Source: Dryococelus australis
Lineage: Eukaryota; Arthropoda; Insecta; Phasmatodea; Phasmatidae
Reading direction: 5' to 3'
NCBI GenBank assembly: GCA_029891345.1
Contig: CM056997.1
Span: 218,506,712-218,570,711 of the forward strand
DNA length: 64,000 nt
A program made the translations under genes and the position numbers. This document shows, one piece after another, positions 1 through 12,240 of this stretch (its first letter is position 1; each line of letters opens with the position of its first letter). The notes beneath the pieces are model-generated. The model was not told the origin of the DNA. It saw only the letters and a program-made list of their open reading frames with translations, and made no database searches.

Positions 1-880
1 GTTTGTACCATATCTACACAAACAAAAAACTTGCCATGGAACATGGTAAAAATGATGGCATGCACTGTTCTAGTGGTCAGAAGATTCTATCAACTATTGT
101 GGCATAAGGAAAGCATAACTAACTTGGAGCACTCGCCAAAGAAACTGAGCTAGCATACTTGCCTAAAGAATTCCATTTCACATATGCAAGTCATGAAATA
201 CCTTTGCTTGACACGAGAAGACACGACAAGTCCAGCCTTCCTGTTCACTCATAATGTGCACTTATTCTACTTTGAGCACCCATATCATTACATGGACCTG
301 CATGGTGCCCCAAACCAATTTGTGAAGATGGCACCACGAGTGGTGCAGAGAATGGGGCATACAGATCGTCAGAAGTTGTAAACAACACTACTGTGCAGCT
401 ATCATGTAAAGCGAAAAACGAAGATGCAACCCAGGATGTTGAGAACATCAATGTGACCTCCAAGTCCACTGAGAATAATAATGAAACCTCCAAGTCTGCT
501 GGTGATGAAGTGACAACACGAGTGCTAGGGGGGTCAGTGCACAGTGAGTCATTGGCTGGGCGGTGGCGAGTACTGGAGGATGTATGGTCAGGGGTGATAT
601 AGGCAGGTGGAACGGGGGAGGACAAGGGATTGAGAGAGAGAGAGAGAGGGAGGACGAGTGGAAGGTCGCTGGTCGAATTGCCTAGGGTAAGCACATGAGG
701 ATGGTGTGTGTGTAGGGCCAGGTGGTGGCACCAAGGGAAAAGGAGAGACAGACGTGTGTAAGAACAGAGAGACATACAGGCCGACATATGTCTACACATA
801 CCTTCTTGTTTTTGGGTGTTATGCATATAATATGATTTTTTGGTAGTTGTATCTCAAACGCTTTGTAACTTACAGCCATC
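1..880. other. Left edge, no recognised gene
   Basis: Short open stretches exist (for example 184-381 and 393-602 on the plus strand). They are in different frames, interrupted, and match no family I recognise. The region around 393-602 is rich in Asn, Thr, Ser and Glu codons and ends in a GA-rich low-complexity patch near 634-655. It may be the tail of a decayed coding element running in from the left, but nothing fixes its identity. Confidence 0.3.
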
Positions 881-892
881 TATCATAGTACT

Positions 893-1480
893 GGTTGATG
901 ACTATGTTATGAGTTTGGTGACTATTACTCAGATGGTTCGGAAGTTACAGCCAACTATGATTATACATTGGCATGGGGCATACTTTTCCCTGAGTCCCTC
1001 TCCTAGTTGGGGTGGATGTCTACGTTATGAATGTGCCAACTTAACTCAAATGGTTCGGAAATTACACCCAATTATGCTTGTATACTAACATAGGGCATAC
1101 TTGACCCTGCGACTCCTCTTCTAGTCATGGACGATATCTACATTATTAATTTGCTGACTATAACTCAAATGGTTCGGAAATTACAGCCACCTATGCTTAT
1201 AAGTTGACATGTGGCATATTTGATCCCGCGACCCTTCTCCTAGTTGGGGTGGTTGCCTATGTTATGAATTTGACAACTATAACTAAAATGGTTCAGAAAT
1301 TATAGCCAACTTTGCTTATAACTTGACATAGGGCATAAATGACACCACGACACTTCTCCTAGTCATGGTTGAAGCCTATGTTATGAATTTGACATCTATA
1401 ACTTAAATGGTTCGGAAATAACAGCCAACAATGCTTATAAGCAATATGGGGCATATTTGACCATGTGGACGGCAGTGTTA
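893..1480. repeat. Tandem array, about 119-bp unit, 5 copies
   Basis: The marker atggttcg (with small changes) occurs near 933, 1050, 1169, 1288 and 1407, spaced 117, 119, 119 and 119 bases. Each unit also carries a gttatga-type block, a cttataa block before gacat, and ctcctagt(t/c). The copies are clearly diverged, so this is an old satellite-like array. No unit keeps an open frame across copies, so coding is unlikely. Confidence 0.85.
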
Positions 1481-2185
1481 CACGAGATCTGATAGTTCGC
1501 GATGCATTGATGCACTACTGCTGCAGCCGGTGCTGTTCCCTATAAAATGGTTGACATCCTCAGCTGGTCGACAATTATCCCGGGTAGATATACATCGTCG
1601 ATTCCAAGATAGCCACCAGGAATGATAGGAATTTGAGAAGCTCCGAATATGAGAGAAGCTCCAACTGTTTCAACCACATTGGGCAAGTCTCAGTCACAAT
1701 GTGCGACATTGAGCAAATTAACTTTCTGGTACTGGCGCTTAGTTGGCTGCCAGCGGCGAGAGGAAAATTTGGGGAATTTTTGTCCTCCTCCACAATGAGC
1801 CAAACACCACAATGTGGGATCGACCATGGATTATGCTAATTAGGACACAGAAGATGGCGGTCCGCAATGACTGCCAACATGGCCGCCGGTGGTGGGAGGG
1901 AAATTCGGGAAACTTTGAGGTAAACAGGACGTTTTTTTACGTGAAATACACTGGCTTGCAACCGGATAATATGCTAATTAGGGTCTGTGGGTCTGCACCC
2001 AGCAGCCTGGTGAGGTAGAACCGCCTTTTTTATACTACTATAAAACCTCTATGGTATTCATCAATCAGTGCAGTATAGTTGTATTTCCAGTGCTGTGCCA
2101 AACCCTGTACCAAACCTATGTACATCAAGATTGGTGCAGTACTAATCAGAGAACACAATGCATCGCCATGCTTCTTACTAAATGT
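1480..2185. other. Non-coding stretch with a small internal duplication
   Basis: No gene recognised. A short duplicated pattern is visible: atgctaattaggacac near 1834 and atgctaattagggtct near 1971, each downstream of similar text containing ggaaa(t/a)ttyggg. This suggests a decayed repeat rather than coding sequence. Confidence 0.35.
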
Positions 2186-2572
2186 TCACCATCCTGGTAC
2201 TACTGACGGCTTTCTGCACAATGGCGAGGGGTTAAATGCTAACGGCGGCGTAGTGGATGCCATGCCTGTAGTCCCAACTAATCCAAAATTGATAGATGGT
2301 TCATGTTGAAAACGACAAATTCTTTGCATGTCCCACATATTCAGGATTTCTCTGGATGTGGGGCAAAGTTCTGCTACTGCGCGTCGACGGTTATGGAGAT
2401 CTTCTATAACTGTAGTGTGTCTGCCAGGACCAGTACCTACTCTAAGTGACGTACGATATGTATGTATCCACTTCCGCACACTTCTTCCAGCAGTGGTTAA
2501 TATATGGTCAGTGTGAATGGCTATACGACGAACAACCTTCTCACTTTGTGCAGCCCGACTATGGGAACCCAT
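2186..2572 (-). pseudogene. Possible Tc1-like transposase N-terminal fragment
   Basis: The minus-strand translation has a helix-turn-helix-like run (RRIAIHTDHILTT, then VRKWIHTYRT). It is followed by a Gly-rich linker GTGPGRH and a second helical block ending SREIL. That order is the usual layout of the paired DNA-binding region at the start of Tc1-family transposases. No DDE catalytic motifs follow, and the downstream residues look random. The call rests on pattern resemblance only; it could be a chance open frame of 128 codons. Confidence 0.35.
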
Positions 2573-2599
2573 TCATATAGGTCTGGGTGATGATATTCT

Positions 2600-4870
2600 T
2601 CGTGATCACAATACCGTGACATTTTGATATGCCTCTTAATGCATATAATTTTGTCTTTCCGGCCAACTTTATGGCCCTTTTAAGAATCACCTGTAACACG
2701 TGTTGATCAAACATTTCTACGATGTCACTTTTAAAAAAATGTGTATTGCACATTTAGTATTATAAGTGGTCTTCCTTTTATTGAAAGTGGACTATATATT
2801 TCGGTTGTAGCGAATTCCATCTCCAGAAGTGTATATGCACTTGCATATAGCGCCTTCTAGCAGTAAGCAGTCGAACGAAGATGAGTCACTCGGAAACAAA
2901 AAGTAGTCTAGCGAGAGGAAGTAATCGAAGATTAAGCTACACAGTAATTAGCCCACCTAGCGGCAAGAAAGAATGTGTTTTCTACCAGTGGCATACTCTA
3001 GCAAGGGGCATTCGAATGTAGCTGAGTAATTTGGAAACAACTGTGCAGCTAGTAAAAACATATGCAAACACATGACCATCGGGTATAAACGAAATGGCGG
3101 CCGAAAACAAATGAAAAAAACACACGACGGCAGTCAAGCAGAAAAAAATATGGTGGGTGGAAACCATTATGGTAGACAAAATGGCTGGCAGAGGTAAGAT
3201 AATTGACAAGGGTCAATATAAAGTTAAGTTACCAGATGGGTACCGCGCATCTCGACTAGTAAAGCAGGAGACAGCGCCAGCGGGAACCAGTGGCGTGTTA
3301 CTATGACGTCATTCAAGATGTACAGAACCACTGATCTACAGCCACCAGCCTTTGTACAAGCTCTCTCTTTTGTACACTACTCCAATTAGACATTAGGCTC
3401 TATCCCCAGTTTCGTGCAACCTATCAGCAAATTGGTATACGTCCACATAAAAGTAAATCACCTCGCCAATTCGTCTCTGTTTACTTATCAATTCTGTTCT
3501 TCCACATAACCCAATGCCTCCTTCTCCGCCTCATGCCTAGTATTCAAGCAACCGGATCAGCGCGCGATTGATCCATGTAATCTTTTAATTAGACGTTTTG
3601 TTTTGTGTGAGAACTCGCGAAGCAAAGCTGGCCATATCGCTCCGAAGATAACTTATTATTAGTTGAACATTATGGAAAAATTTATTCTTTCTGCAAAATT
3701 TTTCTCGGACTAAATGATTATGGCAGAGTAATTCTGGAAACAGTCTAAGAAAAGTAATATTTCACTTGTTCATCTCCTTAGGAGATCTTCGTACCAAAGT
3801 CGATGAGTCGTCACCACTAAGGTCACTCGAGTAATCCTTGGGTATTAGTAGCGTTTTATGAATGTGAACTTGGAATTTATGTAGGCATTTGCATCTTTAA
3901 ACTTCAGACTTTAAATTGAGTGAATGTAGTAGTACGCTATATTGAAATAAAATATAATATCAGTTTTACACAAATGTTTTATTTATCAGGCCTTGTAACA
4001 GCTTGGTCAATCTAAATTCTAAAATAATAATATGTATTTTAGAACTAAAGACACAGGAATTAACACCATTCCGCATTTCTCATAGCTTCAAGTTGTGGGA
4101 AAGAAGAATACAGAGTTTACATGACTGTCTTCGCCACTGTAACAAGATAATTCTCATTCCTACGGCAGTTAAGAGTGTGCACTCCAGTTAAACTACACAT
4201 GCCTTCAAATGTTAACAAGTAGAGTAAACCACCTGCGACTGTTAGCAAAATTAATTAAACCTACAATTTCTAATATTAGCTGGTTTTTTTTGTGTGTTGC
4301 GATATTGAAAATACCATTAGTCGAACACGTATATGCTAGATAAAATGTGAGCGGAATTGTTCTTTATAATTATTTTATTTGATTTCCAATACCGCTCCGG
4401 AACAAGTCACTTTTTGTATTAATTTTCATACACAATTAAATGCCCGAATAAAAATATTTAAACCAATTTTCGTTATTTTCTGTTACAGACCGGAAATGTG
4501 GAACATTCGACTATCAAAATTAAGGGCAGGTGATGTGAATTCTGTGAATTTTTCGGCAAGACCTTATTAAAAATTAAAAATACTTTGTTCGAAATTTTAA
4601 TATTATATATGAAATTGTACTAGCAGCTAGCAACTATAAAATAAATTGCCAAATTTCAATTAAAAATAATTTTCTGAACATAGTTACAAAAATGCTGAAA
4701 CCTGAAATCAACGCTTTAGAATGAGGCGCATTACGTAAGATAGCGCGGGTGAACTCCCTCCTTGTGCAGCATAATGTTGCTTTTCAGTCTTCTCGCTGTG
4801 CCTGGAAAACCGAGGGAAAACATAGTGCTTTAATTAACTTTTGGTATTTCGTGCAATTATGTCGAAGAAT
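2600..4870. other. Long AT-rich stretch without a recognised gene
   Basis: I see no family-level coding signal. A 44-codon ORF starts at an ATG near 3170 and has a basic, compact sequence (GKIIDKGQYKVKLPDG), but no upstream or downstream exon was found and its status is open. The rest is AT-rich sequence with stops in all frames. Confidence 0.4.
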
Positions 4871-4880
4871 TGTCCCCGTC

Positions 4881-4882
4881 TA

Positions 4883-4951
<69 letters not shown>
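4881..4951. repeat. (CT)n microsatellite
   Basis: Nearly uninterrupted CT dinucleotides, about 70 bases, with occasional TA or CC interruptions. All three plus-strand frames stay open through it, giving Leu/Ser-rich spurious ORFs. Confidence 0.97.
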
Positions 4952-5129
4952 TTTTATTTTCTGGAAAACCAACTGTCACATCAGTTTTTTTTCTTCAACT
5001 TTATACGTTGCTACTCGAAGCAGTAAGAGACAATTATATACTGGTGTCACGGCGATGAATTTATCTACCTCTCGCACCCCCTCTCCATCCCTTCACCGGA
5101 AAACATGTCCTTTTTCTTCTCACGACTAA

Positions 5130-5700
5130 CCACGAGCATTTATATTGTCCAATCCTGCTTGGTTGTGGGTTAGATGAGGCTGTGTGTTGGGTAGGCGGAG
5201 TAGAGGGGGCAAAACCATAGCTCCATCGCGAGCCAGCTTTGTTTCTTTGGGAACGGTTTCCAGGCGAAAGTGGAAACGTGTAGAGCTTCGCGGAGTTGGG
5301 GGGGGGGGGGGGCAGGAGCTTTTGGAAGTGTCCCGGTGCTCAATCTTGTCGACTGAGCCGAGGCGGGCGTCCATTAAAGGATTTGTCTCCCGGAGCAAAT
5401 GGTGCAACGCTATCTCGTCCAATCTGCCAGGGGCGCCATTAGCGACAAAGTCCGACTCGCTAGGAGAGAGCATAACACCCTCCTCCTCTCCCCCTCTACA
5501 AGTCGCCTTCCTGGCACGGCCCACCTTTTCCCTGCTTTTACTTGTCCTCAGGTCCGCCGAGTACCAATCAGCGCTACTCCGGCGGGATCCGCGATATTGG
5601 CAGTATCCGCACTCTCCATCACTGCTTTGGACCGTAAGCTACTTTACGCTAGAGCAAAGTAATCTTCGAGATGGATTAAGTAACAGTGTCCTGTAAAAAT
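5130..5700. other. GC-rich island, unassigned; both strands open
   Basis: This block is visibly richer in G+C than its surroundings and contains a run of 15 G at 5298-5312. Open frames of 130-170 codons occur on both strands (5184-5696 plus, 5126-5524 minus), which is expected by chance in GC-rich DNA. The minus frame is low in complexity except around GAPGRLDEIA and DARLGSVDKIEHRDTSKS, which look like real protein text. It could be a decayed dispersed repeat with a coding part, or a CpG-rich regulatory segment. No function is assigned. Confidence 0.3.
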
Positions 5701-7100
5701 CCACAGTGCTGGAGATGTTCGTCGATAGTTTCTGGAAAAAGGGACACAATAGTATGCTTTGTTCTTTAGGTAGCACCAAATACACTATAGACAAATACAG
5801 GACAGTTCTATATAGACAGCATAGGCGAGTGCGGTAAAATAAGTTTGATATTTTGTCAGTTATAGTTTTCCACTTCGAAACATTTGAGATATTAAGAATA
5901 AATTATTACGTTAACATCAACGAATGTACTAAAGAGACGCGCTGCTGTCTGATGGCTGGAGGTGACAATACCACTCCCGGATACTCTCATAGAAATATTC
6001 AAGCTGACCTGTATCAGTCTCTATTGTATTTGTTAGCTCTAACACCCAACTTGGTTCATAAAGAAACTGTTAATAGTTTCTATTATTTTATCATTACATT
6101 AAAATGCCAAGTGTGAATAATTCGGCCGTGATTTAAAATACAATTAATTGATGCATTCGAAATTCTTCAAATATCTCTCGTTATGCACAGCACGACTTGA
6201 GAACAAGGTTTCTTTTTTTTGTGGAGATATGTCAACAGCGTACCGTAAATATATTATAAATACATTTTCAAATTGGCGCCATCCTGCAGCTTGACAGTTG
6301 TGGGTTACTGTTGAGCTGTTTTCGATCCCTCAGTCGTTATTGTCAGTACGCTAAATACGATTTAAGTCTGCTAAAATTTCCGGAGCTATTACCTTGAACA
6401 TTATAACTTCACTAAAACAAAAATTCAGAAAGCTAGCTGCATTATGTTTTCTAGAATTTATAAAGTATCTTTCATTTGAGAAAGTAACTATATGGAATAT
6501 CTTTTGGAAATAATTTCTGTAGTTCTGTAGATAGTAAAACCAAACATTTCAGAAAAATTTAGTGTTACAATTTATCCCAAAAAAACGAAAAGTAAGACTT
6601 AAAAACGGCCTATTTTGAACTCTTCATTTGTTATTGGCCAACAACAATTTTTTTTTAAATTGTACTTAGTGTAATTTATGTATCCTATTTTCTGTAAATG
6701 GTTTTCCAAGAAACAATTATGTTAATATGTGTATGCTGTACGCACGTTACTATACAACATCCTTGCTACATCGTCAGTGGTTTTTAGGGTTATCACTTAC
6801 GTTATCTCGGCATTTATGACGCTTCGTGCCATCGCAAGAAACTTTATTGGTTGGCACGTTATCCATTCTCCTACTTATTAGCTAACATTCACAGTTAGTG
6901 AATGACGAAAACGCAATGTGCAGATATTTATATTAAAATGTGGACACGTATATATTTTTTCCTAACTTAAAAATTAATTGCGGAAACTTTCTGTATATTT
7001 TATTATGTATTATGATGAACTTAACTTCAGAAGAATACATATAATATTAGGGTTCTTCAAAAAATGTATATAATGACTGGCCTCGGAACCATAAAGCCTT
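5700..7100. other. AT-rich stretch, nothing recognised
   Basis: No RNA gene, open frame or clear repeat can be supported. There are several poly-A and poly-T runs and AATAAA-like hexamers. Confidence 0.5.
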
Positions 7101-8640
7101 GACAATGATCATTATCCTTGACATTTGACCTTGAACCCTGTGACATTTGACACCAAAATACCAAATAAATGAATTAATTTCTAAAATAAAAAATACATTA
7201 AAAATTATTAAACAATTTAAAAAAAAATCCCAACGTTTCCCCCTTATCAAACTCCCAAAAAAATTTGTCGGCAGGCCTCCACACCTCGCCAATAACCAGT
7301 CAGTGATCTTAGGGCTGCCAGCCATCGTAGCAACAATTTTGGAAAAAAAAATGACATCAACTATGAACTCATGACGTTGAATGACCTTGAAGAGCAAACA
7401 TTTATAAAAGTCAGTAAGTATCATATTGCAATACTGACTACTACCATCATATTAGATTCAATTTACCTTGACCTTGATTTGATGAACTTGAATGAACCTG
7501 AAAACCAAACCTCGAGAAAAAAATACATAAAAGTCAACAAGCATATGACGTTACAGACTACTACAAACACATAAGATGAAGGTAACATTAACCTTGACCT
7601 CATGACCTAGAAAATAAAAACTTGACAAAAATACATAATACTTAACAAGTATATTATGTTACAGACTACTACCCCTATATTATATGCAGGCGACCTTTAC
7701 AGTGACCCCATGATGTTAAATGACCATGAAAATTACTCGAAAAGAAATACATAAATGTCAACTAGCATATGATGTTACATACTATTACCACCATTTTGGA
7801 TGCAAGTGACCTCAGCCATTACCCCAAGACCCCATGACCTTGAATGATCTTGAAAGAAAAACTCGAGAAAAAAATTGAAGGCAGCAAATATATGACATTA
7901 CAAATAACTAAAGGCTGTTCACGATAAAGTGGGCAAGTTTGAAATCAACCTTAGAAATATGTCTCTGCCCATGCCTGAATACACTTCGACGGGCGCACTG
8001 AGTAACTTCGCCGCGATAACGTTAGTTACGATAGATTGAAAGTATTTCCATTTCTTAACGTCGAATAAAAAGTGTTAGGTAATCATTTGTGAAAATTAAA
8101 ATGATTGATTTCGCTTTCTGTTTTTAATGCATCAGTGTGTAAAAATTATCAGATTTATAAAATGTTTACTTTTCTAATAATTTCCGTTTCACTTGCCCGA
8201 CGCATGAATAAAGTTATAAGGCCCATGGCAATGTTAATTTTAAATAAGGCCGAAGAATACATCACGTTCATACAAGTAGATCATAAGCAGGGCTTACAAA
8301 ATGCTCAGTTTACAGTGAACAGCCTATACCATCACATTTCATGCAAGCGACCTTGACCCCATGACAACGATTGACCTTAAAATCTCCAGAAAAATATACC
8401 TTAAAGTCAACAAGCATATTATGTTACAAACTACTACCATATCAGGTGCAGGCGATCTTGACCTTGACCCCATGAGCTCGAATGATGTTGAAAACAAAAA
8501 CTCTAGGAAAAAAAAACACAAAAGTCAATAAACATATTACATTAGTGATTACTACCACCATATTGGATACAGGTGACATAGATCTTGACTCAATAACCTT
8601 GAAAACAAAAAGTTGAGAAAAAATATGCGTCAGTGGTGCT
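7100..8640. repeat. Diverged tandem array, about 108-120 bp unit
   Basis: The unit is roughly: tgacctt(ga) repeats, atgacgttgaatgacc, a gagaaaaaaatacata block, gtcaac(a/t)agcatat, then tgttacagactactaccaccat. Marker tacataa falls near 7524, 7632 and 7749, and equivalent positions recur near 8397 and 8518. The array is interrupted once, by the inverted-end element at 7912-8325, and resumes in phase on the other side. Copies are well diverged. Confidence 0.8.
7912..8325. mobile_element. MITE-like element with inverted ends
   Basis: The left end reads AGGCTGTTCAC and the right end GTGAACAGCCT, a perfect 11-base inverted match. Similarity continues inward: on the left gataaagtgggcaa, on the reverse-complemented right tgtaaactgagcat. 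The flanks read ...aacTA and TAccatc if one base is added at each end, so a TA or 3-base target duplication is possible. The element sits inside the tandem array and splits one unit. It has no transposase ORF; the longest frame is 83 codons. It is a non-autonomous DNA transposon, superfamily not fixed. Confidence 0.8.
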
Positions 8641-9690
8641 ACCAGTGTTGCTAGTCCGTATAACGAACACTTTCCGACAGCGCTAGAACTCTTCCTTGGT
8701 GTCCCTTCACTTTGCCTCGCCTTCATCGCACACCTTTATTCCCCACACTTGGGTGTCATCATTTTTTTAAGAGCGTCTTAGTTAATAAATAGTGTTGCTC
8801 AACTTATACTGCTGCTATTATCCCGGCACGTCTTCTACAAGACAAGTCGAGGCTACTTCCGTTATGGGGTCCGAATGGTTGATTGATATATACGAAGCAC
8901 AGCGCATTGGCATTTCAAATTGTAACATTTTTTCTCAAAATAATTTGTAATATGTTAAATTCACAGTGATTTAGTGGCCGGTGAGAACGGAGCGGTAATA
9001 CGGTGAGTTGTGGACTGATTTAAATAATTTTGGGCATTGTAGGGTTTTTAATATATTGTGTTTGTTAGTTTGTGTGGGGGATACAGTGACTTTCCAATTT
9101 CCTTTTCGGTGTAAACTAATACTTCATAACTGTGTGTGTCGCTTGTTGGTATATTTGTATAGTGTTAGTTTTGTTGAATGCCGCCCCAACTGGCTTGTTC
9201 GGCCTTGCTTTGTTCTACTGTGTTTGTCCACAAATCGCTTGATATTACATTTCAATTATTGTGTCGTAGAATATTTTTACGGGCTGGCTGCTTTCGATTA
9301 ATGTGTAAATGAACTGCCATCCAGCTCATTTATATTTTTAATGAAAATCTTCAAGATTTTTAATATATTCGTTTTAGATAAGGAACACTTAAATGGGCTG
9401 TTCTGGCTGTCGTTCCTTGCTGTATAATTATGTGTAAGGTTGTTATATTCTGGTGTCTTTATTGAATAATTACTTTCACGTCAGTTTAATAAAGAACTTT
9501 TATCTAGTTTTTTTTTTTGTACTGCGCTTGTTTTATATTTGTGATTAAGGTGTCCCGTGGGGATATGTGAGAGGCCTGTTCTTGTTAAGGATCATACTTT
9601 TAACGAGAGATATATATTTTCGATAACCATTTGTGTCATAAAAAGCTCTGTAAGAAGTGACAAAGCATAAAACATTTTAATACCAAGCAT
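8640..9690. other. Non-coding stretch
   Basis: No recognised gene. A TG-rich 97-codon frame (9008-9301) looks random in composition. Confidence 0.45.
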
Positions 9691-9710
9691 TTAATGAGTG
9701 AAAGTGCTTT

Positions 9711-9970
9711 ATGGTGTTTTATAGTAAGAGCCCTATACGAATTTTTTATAGTAAGAGCCCTATACGAATGTTTTATAGTAAGAGCCCTATACGAGTGTTT
9801 TATAGTAAGAGCCCTATACGAATGTTTTATATTAAGAGCCCTATACGAATGTTTTATATTAAGAGCCCTATACTAATGTTTTATAGTAAGAGCCCTATAC
9901 GAATGTTTTATAGTAAGAGCCCTATAAGAATGTTTTATTGTAAGAGTCCTATACGAATGTTCTTCTATTG
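9711..9970. repeat. 27-bp minisatellite, about 9-10 copies
   Basis: Unit ttttatagtaagagccctat followed by acgaatg. Copies differ by single bases (tagta/tatta/ttgta; acgaat/actaat/aagaat). Because 27 is a multiple of three, two frames remain open and give short periodic peptides; this is a by-product of unit length and not evidence for a protein. Confidence 0.95.
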
Positions 9971-10294
9971 AGCAGTGAGTTGCTTTCTTGAAATAAATGA
10001 AGAGTAGATAAATTGTTAAGTGTTCTATATTAGTTTGGTATGCGCCAGTTTATTGTAATGTTTTTTGAGCTAGCTTGGATGTACCACAGGTTGTTTTATA
10101 CAGTTTAAAATTGACGTCATTTTTAATTGGTTGGTGGTTCCACTGGGCTTTGACACAAAATTAAACTATTAAAAATTGCACTTGTTCACATTTATTTGTG
10201 TTGGTTCTGCATAAATAAAAACTGCTACAACTCTGCTAAGTCTTATACGTATATTTCTAATTAAGTTTGTCGCAAGTCACCAACCACGAGTAAT

Positions 10295-10629
10295 GTGAGT
10301 TTCAAATATTCTTTTCGTCGAGACGAACTGGTCGCGTTCCTTCAGGGATTGGACGTCCCATTCGAGGACAGAGTAAACCAGTTGTGCCGTTTTCTGTTCA
10401 ATTTTGGCGAGAGTAAGAATGCTCTACGGCGCAGCCCCTCTCCAAGCTTTTTCTGTTCAATTTTGGCGAGAGTAAGAATGCTCTACGGCGCAGCCCCTCT
10501 CCAAGCTTATTCTGTTCAATTTTGGCGAGAGTAAGAAGGCTCTACGGCGCAGCCCCTCTCCAAGCTTTTTCTGTTCAATTTTTGCGAGAGTAAGAATGCT
10601 CTACGGCACAGCCCCTCTCTAAGCTTTTT
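10295..10629. repeat. 59-bp minisatellite, 4 copies, after a short coding-like lead
   Basis: Units begin at 10393, 10452, 10511 and 10570 (tctgttcaattttggcgaga and onward to ccaagctttt), exactly 59 bases apart and nearly identical, so the expansion is recent. The 33 codons just upstream (10295-10393) read as a compact basic/acidic helical segment (RRDELVAFLQGL, then VNQLCRFLFNFGE) that resembles N-terminal retroelement gag or SAP-like helices. Since 59 is not a multiple of three, any reading frame is lost in the array. Confidence 0.85.
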
Positions 10630-10669
10630 TGCCCTGGAATGAGTGGAGCCCTTCACTCTTTTGATGCAT

Positions 10670-12240
10670 TGTTTTACATACAAAGTTATGTTGGAATTAA
10701 TTTCATGGTTTCGACTATATAACGTACAAAACTAAATTATCTTATATTTGTAGATTAAATGTCTATTATACCTAAACATATCAGTTAACATCACCTACCG
10801 CAACACTTCTTGTTTACCATACTTGGTAGGAATCAGTCAATTGTTTCTCGAGATGTGACATAAAACGTTAATTTATTCATGTAGCACTAGCTTACATAAT
10901 GGACGACAAGAGAAGCACCTTGTAGACAGATTTGATGTTTGTTATCTACACTCCCAGCATACAAAGTTAAGTTGGATTTTACTACATGGTTCCGGGGTAT
11001 AACATATTCTGCTTGAATTGCTAATTGGTTGCCATTTTGAAAATAAGTGTCTGACATTTTTTAAACATATTTGTACTTATTAACTGCTGCAGTAATACTT
11101 GTTTGCCCATTTTGGTAGCTACCTGTCATTTGTTTCACGAGATGTAACACAAAAAACATTAATTCATGTAGCTCTGTCGTCTTACAAAATGGCTGACTGA
11201 CAGCATACAAAATAAGGCTGAAATTGTTCAAACGGTATGGTATTCGTATGAAAAACACCTAAAATGTTTCTATGGCAGCCATTTTCAAAAAAAGTCCGTT
11301 ATCAAAATAAATTTTATATATATGGCCTAAATTAGTGCTACTTAGATACAAAATTAACCAAAAATTGTTGAATATCTTTCGGGATATAATCTAAAAGCTT
11401 TACTTCTTCATGTGGCGCTATCTTCCAAACTAGCTAACCAACATCAATTTTTGTCGCCAGAATTCAATTATTATACTTTGCGCTTTCAGCACACAAAATT
11501 TTGTTTAAATCAGTTGAATGATTTCCAGGATGTGACAAACCACCCTAAATTTTAAGTGGCCGGCAAATTAAAAGTAAGTGCCTGGCATGTTCGAAAACTA
11601 CAATATTGAGGTGTCCTTACTTACAATACAATCTATATGTGTACCGAGTTTGGTGGAACTCTGTTAACGCGTTCAAAAATTGAAAGTGGTGGATCGCACA
11701 CATGCGCAGGCACACACACAAACACACATACTTTCAAACATTCATACACACAGACTCACAGACAGGAAAGTAATCTAATAAGCTTTTCTTTCCTTCGGAA
11801 TTTATTAATATGACAGAATTACAAATATATTCTTAAACTGTCTTCACCAACTCAGTTACCGAAAATTAAATTTACAAATATATTTAACAACAGTAGTGTA
11901 TTTAAAACAGGCATTTTAACACACTTTACGAAGGAAAGAAGGGCTTGTGAAATCACTTTCCTGTCTGTGTGTGTATGTGTGTTTATGTGTGAGTTTTTGG
12001 GTGTGTATCCCCCATTATCAGTTTTCGAACGTGTTAACCAAATTTCACCAAACTCGGTTTACATATGCCACTTAGTAAAGACACCTAACTTTTATAGTTT
12101 TATACTACGTCAGGCACTTATTCTCAAAATGGCGATCAGTTTTTAATTTGGCTAGAAATATATCTCGGGAACCATTAAACCGATTTAAAACAAAACTTTT
12201 TATGCTAGCAGATCATCAAGTAAGCATTAAATCTTGAGAT
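10670..12240. repeat. Repeat family of about 270 bp: 4 tandem copies plus one inverted
   Basis: The marker catacaaagttatgttgga recurs in diverged form near 10676, 10958, 11204 and 11490, spaced about 246-286 bases. Further shared text includes ggtt(t/c)cgagat and ccattttgaaaataagtg. From about 11930 to 12240 the same unit appears on the opposite strand. The last direct copy and the inverted copy both end in a cacaca-rich tract followed by gacaggaaagt, so they face each other across a spacer of about 110 bases. The cA-rich end preceded by text like gagtttggtgaaat is typical of 3' ends of RTE-like retroposons, but no RT is present. Confidence 0.7.

Noticed and set aside
4749-5129. Ser-Leu repeat ORFs
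   Set aside because: Translations of the CT microsatellite with random flanks.
5184-5696. 170-codon plus-strand ORF
   Set aside because: Random-looking composition in a GC-rich block with a 15-G run; the opposite strand is also open.
9711-9970. Regular 27-bp direct repeats as a CRISPR array
   Set aside because: Units are directly adjacent with no unique spacers, and the setting is eukaryotic. It is a minisatellite.
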